From contig CP136067.1 in the NCBI GenBank assembly GCA_032622095.1, forward strand, positions 195,328,052-195,392,051: a stretch of DNA of 64,000 bases, in the 5' to 3' direction. The position numbers and the translations under genes are program-made. Positions 21,470 to 31,994 of this stretch are shown here, one piece after another. Under the pieces are notes generated by a model. That model worked only from the letters and a program-made list of their open reading frames with translations. It was not told where the DNA came from and did not search any database. The DNA comes from Siphonodentalium dalli. Lineage: Eukaryota; Mollusca; Scaphopoda; Gadilida; Siphonodentaliidae. How positions within the stretch are numbered: position 1 is the first letter of the stretch; each line of letters starts with the position of its first letter.

Positions 21470-22340
21470 TCGTTTGTTAAGAATTGTAGTCCTACCTGCT
21501 GTATGTTTTTTAGGTGATTATAAACTATTTTGCCCAGCATCCTCCTCAGAACTTGAGGACACAACAAACAGTACATATGAGCATTGAGCAGCAGCTTTCC
21601 TGTGTACCTGTACACTCGCTGTCCATGGTTTATGTTTCAATTTATAGCAACTGTTGACCTGCGCCTCAAGTCAGCTTCATAACTATTTTGCTCTATGAAA
21701 GTTGTCGGAACATTGACAGAACTGTAGGCTTACATGTGTACCTGCTGCATGTTTTTTTGGTGATTGTGAACTATTTTGTCCATCACCATCCTCCTCAGAA
21801 CTTGAGGACACATCAAACAGTACATATGAGTAACAGCTTTGCTGGGTGCCTGTACACTCGCTATCCATGGTTTATGTTACATAGGAGAAGCAGCTTTCCT
21901 GGGTACCTGTACACTCGCTGTCCATGGTTTGTGTTTCAGTTTATATATATGTATATATGTAGTTCTTTAAAAGTTAACATAATACTCACTGTCATTAAAT
22001 GTAATGTGGATTAATATTTAACTGAGATTGTTCTCGGTTTAGTTCATCACTGAGCTAGGATTTATGTTCACTTGTTTCAGATAGCCAGAGGGAGTAAACA
22101 AATAATCTGGATTAGGAAAATCATGATCTTTGTGATTTTGTTGGTGATACTTGCTATGAAATTCGCCATTTGTTTTTACGGCTTACAGCTGGTGGGTCCA
22201 TCTTAACTTTGTTCATATTATCCAGACTGTAAACAACAAAAGATTCCTCAAACATACTACCCAACTTCAAACTACTTTACTCTAGCGTTATAATAATGCT
22301 GATCTTTGTGCTGTCTGAAATGTCAGTTTTCTTTTGATAC
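21470..22340 (-). pseudogene. Transposase-like multi-copy unit, several 5' and 3' pieces
   Basis: Pieces of the 5' end appear twice (21630-21500 and 21868-21660, the latter reading MDSECTGTQQSCYSYVLFDV, SSSSEEDGDGQNSSQSPKKH). A 3' block at about 22300-22020 reads toward NHKDHDFPNP. They lie in the array orientation and show repeated rearrangement around the cytosine-free start region. No piece is complete. Confidence 0.55.
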
Positions 22341-22445
22341 AGGTGACATACACAGCCCGGTCTTTCCCTGACCCGGCTTGGGGAATTGGGAGATCTTTGG
22401 CAACTGACCCAGATCCGTACGTCCAAGGGGGTCTGTATGCTACAG

Positions 22446-22766
22446 TCATAGTCTTATACCCTGTTCGTTAATCGTATTATGGAGATGGTCTGTGGCTGTT
22501 CCCCTGTTTTTGAAATTTTTCACTTGGTCGAGAACCCGTCCTGCATCTCTTCCATGGATGAGACCTAATGCAATGTCTCTCAAGGTCTTGAAAAGAAGAT
22601 ACCGAGCCATGACTAATGAGGTGGCGGCCTTCTTGTTATTTATTTTGAACCTAACTTCGTCCCCGATCTTCAAACCATTGTCATAAGACAGCCTCCACGC
22701 CTTCAAGTTTTCTACATGGTTTTCCCACCGTTTTGGTTTAGTATATTTAACGACGTACGAATCCAT
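22446..22766 (-). CDS. Unidentified frame sharing the MDSYVVK exon (copy 2)
   Basis: The first 44 codons (22635-22766) equal the exon at 21242-21373. At exactly the point where copy 1 shows GTAAGT, this copy continues without a break into KKAATSLVMARYLLFKTLRD, ALGLIHGRDAGRVLDQVKNF and stops at 22446. It looks like the spliced counterpart of copy 1 or a separate fusion. No family was recognised for the second half. Flanking 5' text is shared for about 80 bases upstream. Confidence 0.35.
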   Translation of the reverse strand: MDSYVVKYTKPKRWENHVENLKAWRLSYDNGLKIGDEVRFKINNKKAATSLVMARYLLFKTLRDIALGLIHGRDAGRVLDQVKNFKNRGTATDHLHNTINEQGIRL

Positions 22767-22849
22767 TTTGACGTGTGTACGTACACCTGAAAGTCTGCTG
22801 CTCGTACATGTATGTCAGTCAGCACGTGGCACAAGATTAACTTGGTTAT

Positions 22850-23900
22850 TGTAAAAATACAAGGTGAAGTTCACATGGGGACATAGAAATTTACAGTTGA
22901 GTTTGCCAGTAAAAGTATAATGACGTCATCAAAAGTTGTGCAGACAGTATTTCAAACAGGGTGATTTTAGAAGAGGAATATTAGACAAATTACCATCTAA
23001 TAAATTGAAATTAATGTGCCTAGATGACGTGCTATAAGTATAAATGCATATGGATAACCAGTAAATACACAGTGCACTCACGTGAGAATTATAAAGATCA
23101 GGAGAGAAATCATCGAGATTTTGTGAAGGTTAAATTAGAGCGTCTGCTTAATGCATGGGCCGAGGTCGCGCATGCACCGATAAAAACGGGAGGCCAACTG
23201 CGTAGTTTAAAAAAAAACTCTAGTTGAGAAAAGAAATATAAAAATAACAATATTGTTTTTACATTTCCATTTCAACAATAGGGGTGTATTTAAAGTTAAT
23301 GCACGTGACCTAATCCGCCATATGGTTTACATTAAAGGTGCATAATCATGTATAAGGGGTAAAATAGATAGTTAAAGTGTGTGATCTGCCAAAAATGTTT
23401 TAGTCCATGGGAGTGGAAAAATCTATGTCAGTGAACAGGTAGTAATGGTACAATTTGTATAGAATGCGTTTTTTACATTCTGGGTACATGTTTACATGGA
23501 ATCGTTTACAGATACGATCATAAGGGCATGTGATTTTTATGACAATGTTGCTGGTGACTTTGTAGATAAAAATATGAAACTGGCTAATGAGTCGAAAGTC
23601 TATGGTACTAAATCTGATACCAGTATACATATGAATAAATGAGCTGTAGTTAGGTATTCGTTTTCGTTTAAATTTTATGCTGTACGCTCCGGGTGCAAAC
23701 ATTTAATCCCCACATTGAGTATATTTGACACTTAATACTGAGGAGTGCATTGCATCACTATTAGCCCAAAGCGTTTGCATTCATGATCCGCGACAATTAG
23801 GCGACACCTAAATTAACGAGGCCATTATCCTAAAACAACAGTAAGCCGAGTCTCAATTTTATATTCCTATAAATGATAGGATATTTTGTGTCTTTCCTCA
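22850..23900. other. No gene recognised
   Basis: Contains short open frames only (up to about 100 codons, with basic and aromatic composition typical of AT-rich non-coding DNA). No repeats shared with the rest of the window were noticed. Confidence 0.5.
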
Positions 23901-25644
23901 TACCGTAAATTTCTATATACATTCACATACTTCGATCATTATGGATAAACGTGGGATTAAGCGCAAACGTCAGAGTTACGAAACCAGATTTAAGTTGGAA
24001 GTGGTTAAGTTTGCAGAACTTAACGGTAACCGTGCTGCCGAAAGACAGTATGGTGTCAGTGAGAAATTGGTAAGAGATTGGAGGCGATCGAAGGACGTTT
24101 TATCCGAAATGCGTCGAGACAAGCGAGCTAACCGTGGTAAGAGTGCGATGTGGCCTGAACTTGAGCAGCGAGTTTTCCGGTGGATCGAAGAAAGGCGCTC
24201 ATCTTTGCTGGCTGTAAGCAGAAATTCAATTCGGATCCAAGCGATCATATTAGCCAAGGAGATGGACATACCCGACTTCAAGGGCCACAACAGTTGGGTG
24301 ACGCGATTTATGAAATGAAATAAACTTTCACTACGCGCCAAAACCAGGATTTCACAGAAAATGCCAAAAGATTACGAGGACCGGCTATTTGAATTTCAAC
24401 GCTTCGTAATCAAGCAACGAAAAAGATACGATTACTCCCTCGATCAAATCGGCAACATGGACGAGGTGCCGATGTTTTTCGACATGCCACCAGAACGCAC
24501 CGTCAACAAGCTTGGGGAGAAGACAATTCAGATTAAGACGACCGGCCACGAGCGATCGCATTTCACCGTCGTCCTTGCCTGCATGGCTGATGGTTCAAAG
24601 CTGAAACCGACTCTGATATTCAAAAGGAAGACGATTCCGAAAGAAAAGTTCCCCCCAGGTGTAAATATCCGAGTTCAGAATAAGGGGTGGATGGACGATG
24701 CCGGCATGCAGGAATGGGTTGAATCCTGTTATAATAAACGAAACGGCGGTCTACGCCAAAAAAGATCATTGTTAGTTCTGGACAGCTTTAGCGGACACAA
24801 AAACAGACGGCGTTCGCTCAAAATTAAAAAATTCCAACGTCGACATGGCCGTCATCCCCGGCGGCATGACCAGCATTCTTCAACCGCTCGATGTCTGCCT
24901 AAATAAACCATTCAAAGCCAGCATCAGGGAGCAATGGTGTGAGTGGATGTGTGATCCAACCCAGATGGTGTTCACCAAAGGAGGGAATCTGAAGCGCCCG
25001 TCACTCCCCCTTGTCGCACAATGGGTCGTCAACGCGTGGGAAAAGATCGACCCCAAGATGGTCATAAACTCTTTCAAGAAATGTTGTATTTCGAATGCCA
25101 TGGATGGCACCGAGGACGATGTGCTATTCAGCGATGTTGTTTGTGAGAAAGGTGAAAGCGCGAAAGTTGTAGATGAATGTGAGGATGAATGTGAGGATGA
25201 TGTGTTCATAGAAAGTTCGTATGTAGAAGTGTATGATGATGCTTTGTCAAATGCTGAGTGGTTTAAATTGTTTATTGATAACGAGGAAAGTGATGATGAA
25301 AGTGAATGAATGTTATTGTTGTTGAAATGTCCGTTTTGTGCATTCGTTTTGATAAATTGTGCTGTGCTATGAATTGTTATGTTATACTGTGTGTTTAAAT
25401 AAATCATTCTAACGTAAATAACTTTCTTTTCTCCATTTCTTCTCCTCCCAAATGTGATGTGTGAATACTTGCTCTCAATACTTACCAGTACAATACTTAC
25501 CATGCACGGAAGTTTTCTGAAATTCCAGCATCTAAAAATGGGTGCGTCTTATACAAAGGTATTTCACAAAAGGCAGGATTTGGGGTTGAATAGTGGGGGT
25601 GCGTCTTATACACGCACGCGACTTATACACCGAAATTTACGGTA
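23901..25644 (+). mobile_element. pogo/Tigger-type DNA transposon (Tc1/mariner superfamily)
   Basis: Terminal inverted repeats CCGTAAATTTC (after TA at 23901-23902) and GAAATTTACGG (before TA at 25643-25644) bound the element. TA is the standard target duplication of this superfamily. Inside lies one broken transposase. The right side has two copies of GGGTGCGTCTTATAC at about 25531 and 25596 and a poly(A)-signal-like AATAAA near 25399. Confidence 0.85.
23941..25309 (+). pseudogene. pogo-type transposase (one stop, one frameshift)
   Basis: The N-terminus KRKRQSYETRFKLEVVKFAE, NRAAERQYGVSEKLVRDW is a Brinker/CENP-B-like helix-turn-helix that binds the transposon ends. Next comes a second HTH region (SRNSIRIQAIILAKEM). 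A TGA at 24316-24318 follows RFMK where the family has an Arg, consistent with CGA to TGA decay. The DDE domain has NMDEVPMFFDMP (first Asp), HFTVVLACMADGSKLKPTLI, LLVLDSFSGHK (second Asp) and, after one extra A in the run 24799-24803, VDMAVIPGGMTSILQPLDVC (third Asp, DDD type) and NKPFKASIREQW. The acidic C-terminal tail ends at 25309. With both lesions it cannot make a full enzyme. Confidence 0.9.
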
Positions 25645-26203
25645 ATGAAATGAAACTCCAGACAAAACTGTCTATATGCACGGATGACCCGACGGACGGA
25701 TGAGAATATTCCAGTATGCTCCCAATCCCAAGTGAAGGGGTGTACATGTAAAACAGACTATGCGTGTTATCTATGGTAACTATACAAGGACACAATTACA
25801 ACATAATTATACTAATTTGCATTTAGTTCGTGAAAACTATACTGCACGTGCGTTCACAAACGTTTGAAATAAACATTGAAAACGGGAATCGAGAAACTCA
25901 TCAGGCGACAGCGGTTGCCACATAATTTGTGTATGCATGGAACTATAGCATTTCCGAATATTGCGACACGGGATATAAATGAAAACTTGCCAGCTTTACC
26001 AGGTGACGTCAAATTGGCCGATAATTTTGTAATGTGCACATATTATAAATGATAGTATCGGATGCTAGCTGTAAACTCCATTCAAAACTGATATCAGATC
26101 AATCTCTCGAGGTGCACATATATAGGAACCTGTGGATCGGGGCCATGATTTATGTTCACTAGTTTCAGATAACCAGAGGGAGTAATCAATTTCAGATGAG
26201 AGG
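25645..26203. other. No gene; small remnant of the transposase-like unit at 26140-26195
   Basis: GATTTATGTTCACTAGTTTC and CAGATAACCAGAGGGAGTAA at the right end match the 3' block of the multi-copy unit. The rest shows nothing recognisable. Confidence 0.5.
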
Positions 26204-26449
26204 ATGGACAATGTTGGTGTTCATCTCCCGGAGCGTGCACCACATGCTACTACAAATAACCGTTGTATTGTTTGTAATGAACAGTATGTCCGTGCTGTGA
26301 ATGCATGTCCATCTGCAGAAGCAATGGATTTACCAAAACGATCAAAGACGGTATATTGGTGCACTTCGTGTAAAGTTTTCCTATGTGTTGGACAGCCAGG
26401 GAGTAATTGCTTCAGTGACTACCACACTAAGATAAATTATTGGATCTAG
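26204..26449 (+). pseudogene. piggyBac transposase C-terminal zinc-binding domain fragment
   Basis: The frame reads NNRCIVCNEQYVRAVN, then KTVYWCTSCKVFLCVG, then CFSDYHTKINYW and a stop. The Cys pairs and final Cys-(x)-YH match the cross-brace zinc domain at the C-terminus of piggyBac-family transposases, which recognises the transposon ends. It lies on the plus strand while the N-terminal fragment at 27018-27605 is on the minus strand, so the two are not parts of one colinear copy. The 5' border TTTCAG could be an acceptor. Confidence 0.65.
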
Positions 26450-27017
26450 AAATTCATATTCAAACTTCAATAAGCACAAACATCTATCTGACTTTGTTTA
26501 TGTAATGTGTTACCATCAAAATAATCCAAACTATAAGTTTCTTATCATGGAGCTCTTGTTGTTCTATAGTACTTTAGGTTATAAACACCTAAAAAAAATC
26601 AGTCCCCCCCCCCCCCCCCCCCCAACATCCCAGGACACATCCTCGACTGCGTGGGTTGCATCGCCACGAAACCTAGCCTATACACTCTTGTTGGATGACC
26701 GATCCACCACATGAACAATGGCATTCTGCGTGGTGTTCCGCTTGATTGGGTACCAATCAAATGAAGAATTTTTTATTTTAGAAAAAAAATCCTACTCACA
26801 GTGCCATCGTTCACGTGGTGGGTCGAACCTCCGAAAGAGAACACATATTCCAAACCTCACAACAATATAATACACACACTCGAAGATATGCCCCGAAAAA
26901 CAAGGGGGAACCAACTTTTTTTGAGGTGTTTAGATTCCAGGCCCAAATGTCAAATAATAGTTATTGCTGGGATTTTCCCCCAAATTAATAATAGTGACAT
27001 CAATATTTTTAGGCACA
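26450..27017. other. No gene; contains a run of 20 C at 26604-26623
   Basis: The C20 run is preceded by AAAAAAAATCAGT. The rest is low-complexity or unremarkable. Confidence 0.6.
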
Positions 27018-27605
27018 TCAGAGTATTCTGATTGAGATATGTCTAGCATATAAAGATATGGTGATCATTTCATCACTGGTTACCGATACAAATTTTGCAG
27101 CATATTTGTTTGTTGGCTTATGAATTTTCACAAATTCTGCTTGCTTGTTGGTTTCCATTGCAAGCAATTCAAACAGTTCATCAGTGAAAAATAATTGTAA
27201 AAACTGCCAAGGTGTTGTTGTTTCTGGACCAAAGTCCACAGGAATATTTTTGGCACCTATTGTTTCTTTTGGGTTGAATTTTTCTTCCTGGAAATCACTT
27301 ACATGTTTGGTCCATTGACACTGTTGCTGTGCTGAGCCTGAATCAGACATACAATGACCACGCCCCTTTTCGCTAGCTGAGCTCACGACTGCCGATGTTT
27401 CAGTGGCACAGTCTCCACCAGCATGCACATCTTGAAATGAAGCATGATTTTCGTTATCAAAATCCTGATCGCTTTCGTCACTGTCAGTTTCGAAATCGCT
27501 GTCATGGCCGTAATCATTTTGCGGATTTATTTCTTCGCCGTCGCTGAAAAGCATGTGTAGCGCTTCCTCCGTTGTTAGCCGCTTCTGCTTCTTCGCTGAA
27601 GACAT
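27018..27605 (-). pseudogene. piggyBac transposase, N-terminal part
   Basis: Reads MSSAKKQKRLTTEEALHMLF, an acidic region (DFETDSDESDQDFD), Cys/Ser-rich linker, then FGPETTTPWQFLQLFFTDEL and FELLAMETNKQAEF, which match the start of the piggyBac DDE domain (the P-x-x-F-x-x-x-FF pattern and E-x-N-x-x-A). The similarity ends at NKYAAKF and an unrelated tail follows to the stop, so all catalytic Asp positions are absent. About 367 bases of it are repeated at 29925-30291. Confidence 0.75.
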
Positions 27606-27823
27606 GTTTCATTGAAAATATTGTCGCTAACACATAAATATTTTGTTTGTCAGCCCGATTTGACCTTCGAGGAAGTCCCCCTGCAGACGTAAACAAGATA
27701 TTTTTAACTCTTCTGTGTTCCGCTCTATGCAATAACTCGGAATATATAATGATCGAAAAAAACGGACAATCTACGCGTTTGTGGTCAGGCCGGTTTTCCG
27801 GCCCGTCGGGTTCAAAGGGTTAA
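27018..27823 (-). mobile_element. piggyBac-type element, 5' part with intact terminus at TTAA
   Basis: On the minus strand the element begins directly after TTAA (27820-27823) with CCCTTTGAACCCGACGGGCC, followed by a subterminal palindrome GGCCGGAAAACCGGCC. CCCTTT after TTAA is the piggyBac hallmark. The transposase N-terminus starts about 200 bases inside. The 3' part is lost beyond about 27018, and no second terminus was found. Confidence 0.75.
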
Positions 27824-29025
27824 GGGTTAATTCAAGGTCAGGGGTTGGAAACTGTTTAAGTTTATGTACCTTAGGTACAATATTGAGAGAGGGCATAATA
27901 ATATCTGAAGCCTTGACTTTAATAAGCTTCGCAAGAAAGTCCTTATCTGTAGTAGAATCTTTATATTGAAAAGCAATTAAATGCATATTAGAGACACCTG
28001 TGTTAATTAAATCAGGTAAGGTATCATATGGATGCCTTTCATAGGTTGTAGCATCATCGAGTTGCCGACGATATTCATGGGCGTACCAGGCAGTGCTAAT
28101 AATGCCAGGGTGGTTAGAATAGAAATCAATTGTCTTGGTTTCAAACTTGGAGATATTTTTGAAATATAGTCGATGCGAAGCATGGTGCAAATTACAATGA
28201 TTGTTAACACTATTGATGCTGTCAAGCGTAGAATTAATCAAGGTTTGTGGTAAGTCAGGATGGTTAACATGTGTGTATAAAAGTACGTTAGATGAAGGTG
28301 TACGACACAAGGATTGTGATGACAAGTGACGAATTGTACGGTTATTGATACGTTCAAGGCTATCATAAACCATTGCTTAAGGTTTGAAGTTTGTTTCTTG
28401 TGGTCCCAAAGTGGAGTAGGGATAAAGTTACTTCCCTTACTCAGAGTATCAATAAGGTTATCAGGTAAACGCCAGGGTATAAAGTTAAAAACCTTCTGAC
28501 GGTCAGTTATATCTTCTTTATTAAGTGTAAATCGATAACAGTCCAAAGTCCGAAGCTCTGTACGGTAACCAATATTATGGTGTAACATATCTCTACTGAG
28601 CTCACTGCTGAGCTGAGAAAGTTTATGTAATGCATTCAATTCACTGTACTGTGAAGTGGAGAGGGGTGTATGTCGATTCTGTGACAAACTGACACTTCGA
28701 AAGTCTTTCATTTCCTGGGTTCGGTCATAAAAGTCCTCAAGGAGTCTGTTTAATTCATAGATCCTGACATTCACTTCAGAAAAGTATCGTCCAGTTCCGA
28801 CTGAGTAATATAATTGAAGCAAGAATCAGTATATTTTGGACATAATTCATCATAACATGTGATGATGTCATGTTTCTGTGAGAGAGTCAGATCAATTAGA
28901 GCCCTACCATAGGGGTGATCGACATGATTACAGAGGTCATAAAATTTTGTCTCAAATGACATAATGTGTTCTTTATATGCCGAAGCACAAAGCTCATCAT
29001 ATTTAAAAAGCTTGACATCGGACAT
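27824..29025 (-). pseudogene. Penelope-like reverse transcriptase ORF, N-terminal part
   Basis: Minus-strand pieces in order: MSDVKLFKYDELCASAYKEH and a Cys-containing helical region; after a frame change near 28785, VNVRIYELNRLLEDFYDRTQ; after another near 28375, LERINNRTIRHLSSQSLCRT, VNHPDLPQTLINSTLDSINS, STAWYAHEYRRQLDDATTYE and MPSLNIVPKVHKL. The ATTYE block and the PKVHKL motif match the region just before the first RT motifs of Penelope-like elements. The frame is cut at the TTAA where the piggyBac element is inserted, so the RT core is missing. Confidence 0.6.
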
Positions 29026-29924
29026 GCTGAAAAAATGTATAATATCGATTAATATCGGTGTTCATAAGGTGTATATGTGAGATTATGTGACGTTACCATA
29101 ACGTATATATTGGAATTATGTTATGTTACCATATAACATATATATTGGATATGTGTGGGTTTTTTTTTTTTGAAACCACCTGTAGTAAAATAGCCATGTC
29201 GATACTAATCGTACATGGGATAGGCATATAAATTGTCAGAAAATGCCTATGGTTCGAATTTGGAAAGATATGAATAAAAATAATCTTAAATATTAACAAG
29301 AAAATATTATGAGCGGAATCGTAAATATATACAATAACGATCACATATGGGCAACGCCAAGTTGTTATTTGGCTAAATACCCATAAGTAATAATAAGGAG
29401 TAAACTTGATAATAATGTAATTGAAAAATGTAAGGTAAAAGAAACGTATATACAAAGGTGCAGAGTGGAGTTAATTAAATATATGTCAGGTGCAATATAA
29501 CGGTAATACAAGATGCCGAAAATCTGAATGTGGTATACATATATGAACTCGTTGAGGTGATACTGTCTGAGGTTCCAATGTATAGAACATAGAGTATTTT
29601 AAGTGAGGTAAATTTAGAAAAAATCAAAATAAGGGTATAGGTCAGGGTGCTATTTTGTAAAATTAGTCTGGTACGGAGGTTTGGGGCGTTGAATAATTTT
29701 AGGGTGTAGAATCAAAATAGGTTTTATAAACTGATGTGACCACCCCGGTGAGTCACATAAGCCAAAATTATTTATGTATATAACGGGGTATGAGTCAAGG
29801 TGATTTTTGTCATTTTGGTATTCATGGTAATTAATATATGGTTGGTAGTATTTTAAAAATACCGACAAAAATTATATCATAGGTACACATGATATAATGT
29901 TAAATATAAAATAAAGGGAAAAAA
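29026..29924. other. No gene; AT-rich, probable 5' region of the Penelope-like element
   Basis: Short repeats such as TAACATATATATTGGA occur twice near 29095-29150. The remainder is AT-rich without a supported frame. Confidence 0.4.
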
Positions 29925-30291
29925 GTCCACAGGAATATTTTTGGCACCTATTGTTTCTTTTGGGTTGAATTTTTCTTCCTGGAAATCACTTAAATGTTTG
30001 GTCCATTGACACTGTTGCTGTGCTGAGCCTGAATCAGACATACAATGACCACGCCCCTTTTCGCTAGCTGAGCTCACGACTGCCGATGTTTCAGTGGCAC
30101 AGTCTCCACCAGCATGCACATCTTGAAATGAAGCATGATTTTCATTATCAAAATCCTGATCGCTTTCGTCACTGTCAGTTTCGAAATCGCTGTCATGGCC
30201 GTAATCATTTTGCGGATTTATTTCTTCGCCGTCGCTGAAAAGCATGTGTAGCGCTTCCTCCGTTGTTAGCCGCTTCTGCTTCTTCGCTGCT
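29925..30291 (-). pseudogene. Second copy of the piggyBac N-terminal segment
   Basis: About 367 bases, nearly identical to 27232-27598, encode from AKKQKRLTTEEALHML to the AKNIPVDF stretch. Both ends are abrupt: at the 5' side the sequence before AAGAAGCAG differs (GAAGCAGC versus GTCTTCAGC), and at the 3' side it leaves after GTGGACTTT. No TTAA terminus accompanies it, so it was copied without the transposon ends, perhaps by capture or local duplication. Confidence 0.8.
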
Positions 30292-31299
30292 TCCAAAATA
30301 TATATGGGGGTGAGTCATATACAGTTGGCTGTATATAATAAAATGGTGGGGGGTAACGAAGAAAAATATAACGATAACGTATATACATAAAAGCTACAGA
30401 TGTAGCAATCGTGTCGCATACATGATATTGATCATGTAGGTTAAGACCGAGGTGCTTGGAGGTGATAGTAACCGGTGTCTAAATATGGGTAAGGTACTAT
30501 TGTAAGTTAGGTAATGATGTGTACCATGTAAATGGCAATATAAAAAGGTATTTTTAGTATGTATGGGGATGGCAAAATTTAATTTGTAATAAGGTGTATT
30601 TGTTATTCATAGAGATGAAAATTAGGTTAGTATTGTTATATGGGATACAACATCATAAACCGGTATAATCCGTATAATGGGCGCACAATGCATTTAAAGG
30701 CATTTTTCATAGCACGTAATGCATAGAGGTAAGATCTATACATTCATGGATGTGCGTTGAAACCAAAGTTACATATGCATAGGTGTATGCGTACATGTTA
30801 GTCGTACGATATGTTAGGATGTTGTATTAGTGAACAGTTAAGTTTTATAGTAAATGCGAACAGTAATGTTAAGGAATTTCTCAGTACGATATGTACCTTG
30901 TGAATGCCGGGAGTCCGTGATCTGTAGCTATGCCGAGAGTCTGCGATCTGTACAAATAAATATAGGGAGCCGTGAGAAATGCCAAATCATACACTGTCAC
31001 AAGTATCTATGCTACTTATCAAGAAATCAGATAGAGTCAAGCACACCACAACTAAATAATTACAAAATGAATAATAGGCTGTCTGAAAAGTAGGTAATTT
31101 GTAACGAACTGAAACAAATCAGGGCGGAACAAAATGCGTCAAAAGCCGAAACTGAAGTTTGCCTGTATTTGCAATGCCTGCCTATACAACATATGTTGTA
31201 AAAATATAGAGATCCAGGGGGGGCTGGGAACACCACAGAATACAAGGGTAAACCTTGCATCATTCTCCTCAGAACTTGAGGAAACATCAAAGAGTACAA
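30292..31299. other. No gene; repeated GCCGAGAGTCTGCGATCTG-type motif at about 30906-30952
   Basis: Two imperfect copies of GCCGGGAGTCCGTGATCTGTA lie close together. The rest is AT-rich with frequent GTATATG-like words. The right end enters a transposase-like unit. Confidence 0.45.
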
Positions 31300-31994
31300 G
31301 GTGGCTTAATATTTAACCGAGATTGTGTTTTGTTGAGTGTGTCTATTGTTACTGAGCCAGGATTTGTTTTCACTAGTTTCAGATAACCAGAGGGAGTAAT
31401 CAGATAATTTGGATTTGGAAAATCATGATCTTTGTGATTTGGTTTGTGAGCCATGTTATGAAATTCCCCATTTCTTTTTATGGCTTACAGCTGGTGGGCC
31501 CATCTTAACTTTGTCCATATTGTCCAGACTGTAAACAACAAAAGATTCCTCAAACATTCTACTCAACTTCAAACAGTACTTCACTCTCGCGTTATTATAA
31601 TTCTCATCTATGTGCTGGTCTGAAAGGTCATTTTTCTTTGGATAAACCTTGGCTTCAACTTCCGCCGTATAATTATTACTGGCCTTATACCTCTTATTAG
31701 GTGCGACTAATAAGTGATGGAGAGAGCAACCAGATTCCTTCAACCCATCAATCACATTGAAAGCATGATCCAACATTTGTTGTAATGTTACCCCACAACT
31801 TAGAGCAACTGTTGACCTGCGCCTCAAGTGAGCTTCATAACTATTTTGCTCTATAAAAGATTGTATAACATCTGGAATTTGTGGAAACATTAACATAATT
31901 GTAGGCCTACCTGCTGCATGTTTTTTGGTGATTGTGAACTATTTTGTCCATCACCATCCTCCTCAGAACTTGAAGACACATCAAACAGTACATA
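31300..31994 (-). pseudogene. Transposase-like multi-copy unit, open for 146 residues
   Basis: From 31896 to 31456 the minus strand is open: FPQIPDVIQSFIEQNSYEAH, SCGVTLQQMLDHAFNVIDGL, SGCSLHHLLVAPNKRY, EVEAKVYPKKNDLSDQHIDE, NNARVKYCLKLSRMFEESFV, SLDNMDKVKMGPPAVSHKKK. A small frame change follows, then NHKDHDFPNPNYL. Its 5' part (acidic SSSSEED) is cut at 31994 by the 5-kb palindrome and continues at 37011. Before that insertion this was one of the better copies. Confidence 0.65.

Noticed and set aside
22340-22440. Higher-GC stretch that might be a small RNA gene or bacterial contamination
   Set aside because: Too short, no RNA fold or protein family recognised, and flanks are typical of the window.
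24880-25503. Long minus-strand frame opposite the pogo transposase
   Set aside because: It is the antisense shadow of the DDE domain; Ser/Thr-rich translation without motif.
27018-30296. 26204-26449 and 27018-27605 as one piggyBac gene
   Set aside because: They lie on opposite strands pointing at each other, and the catalytic middle is absent between them.
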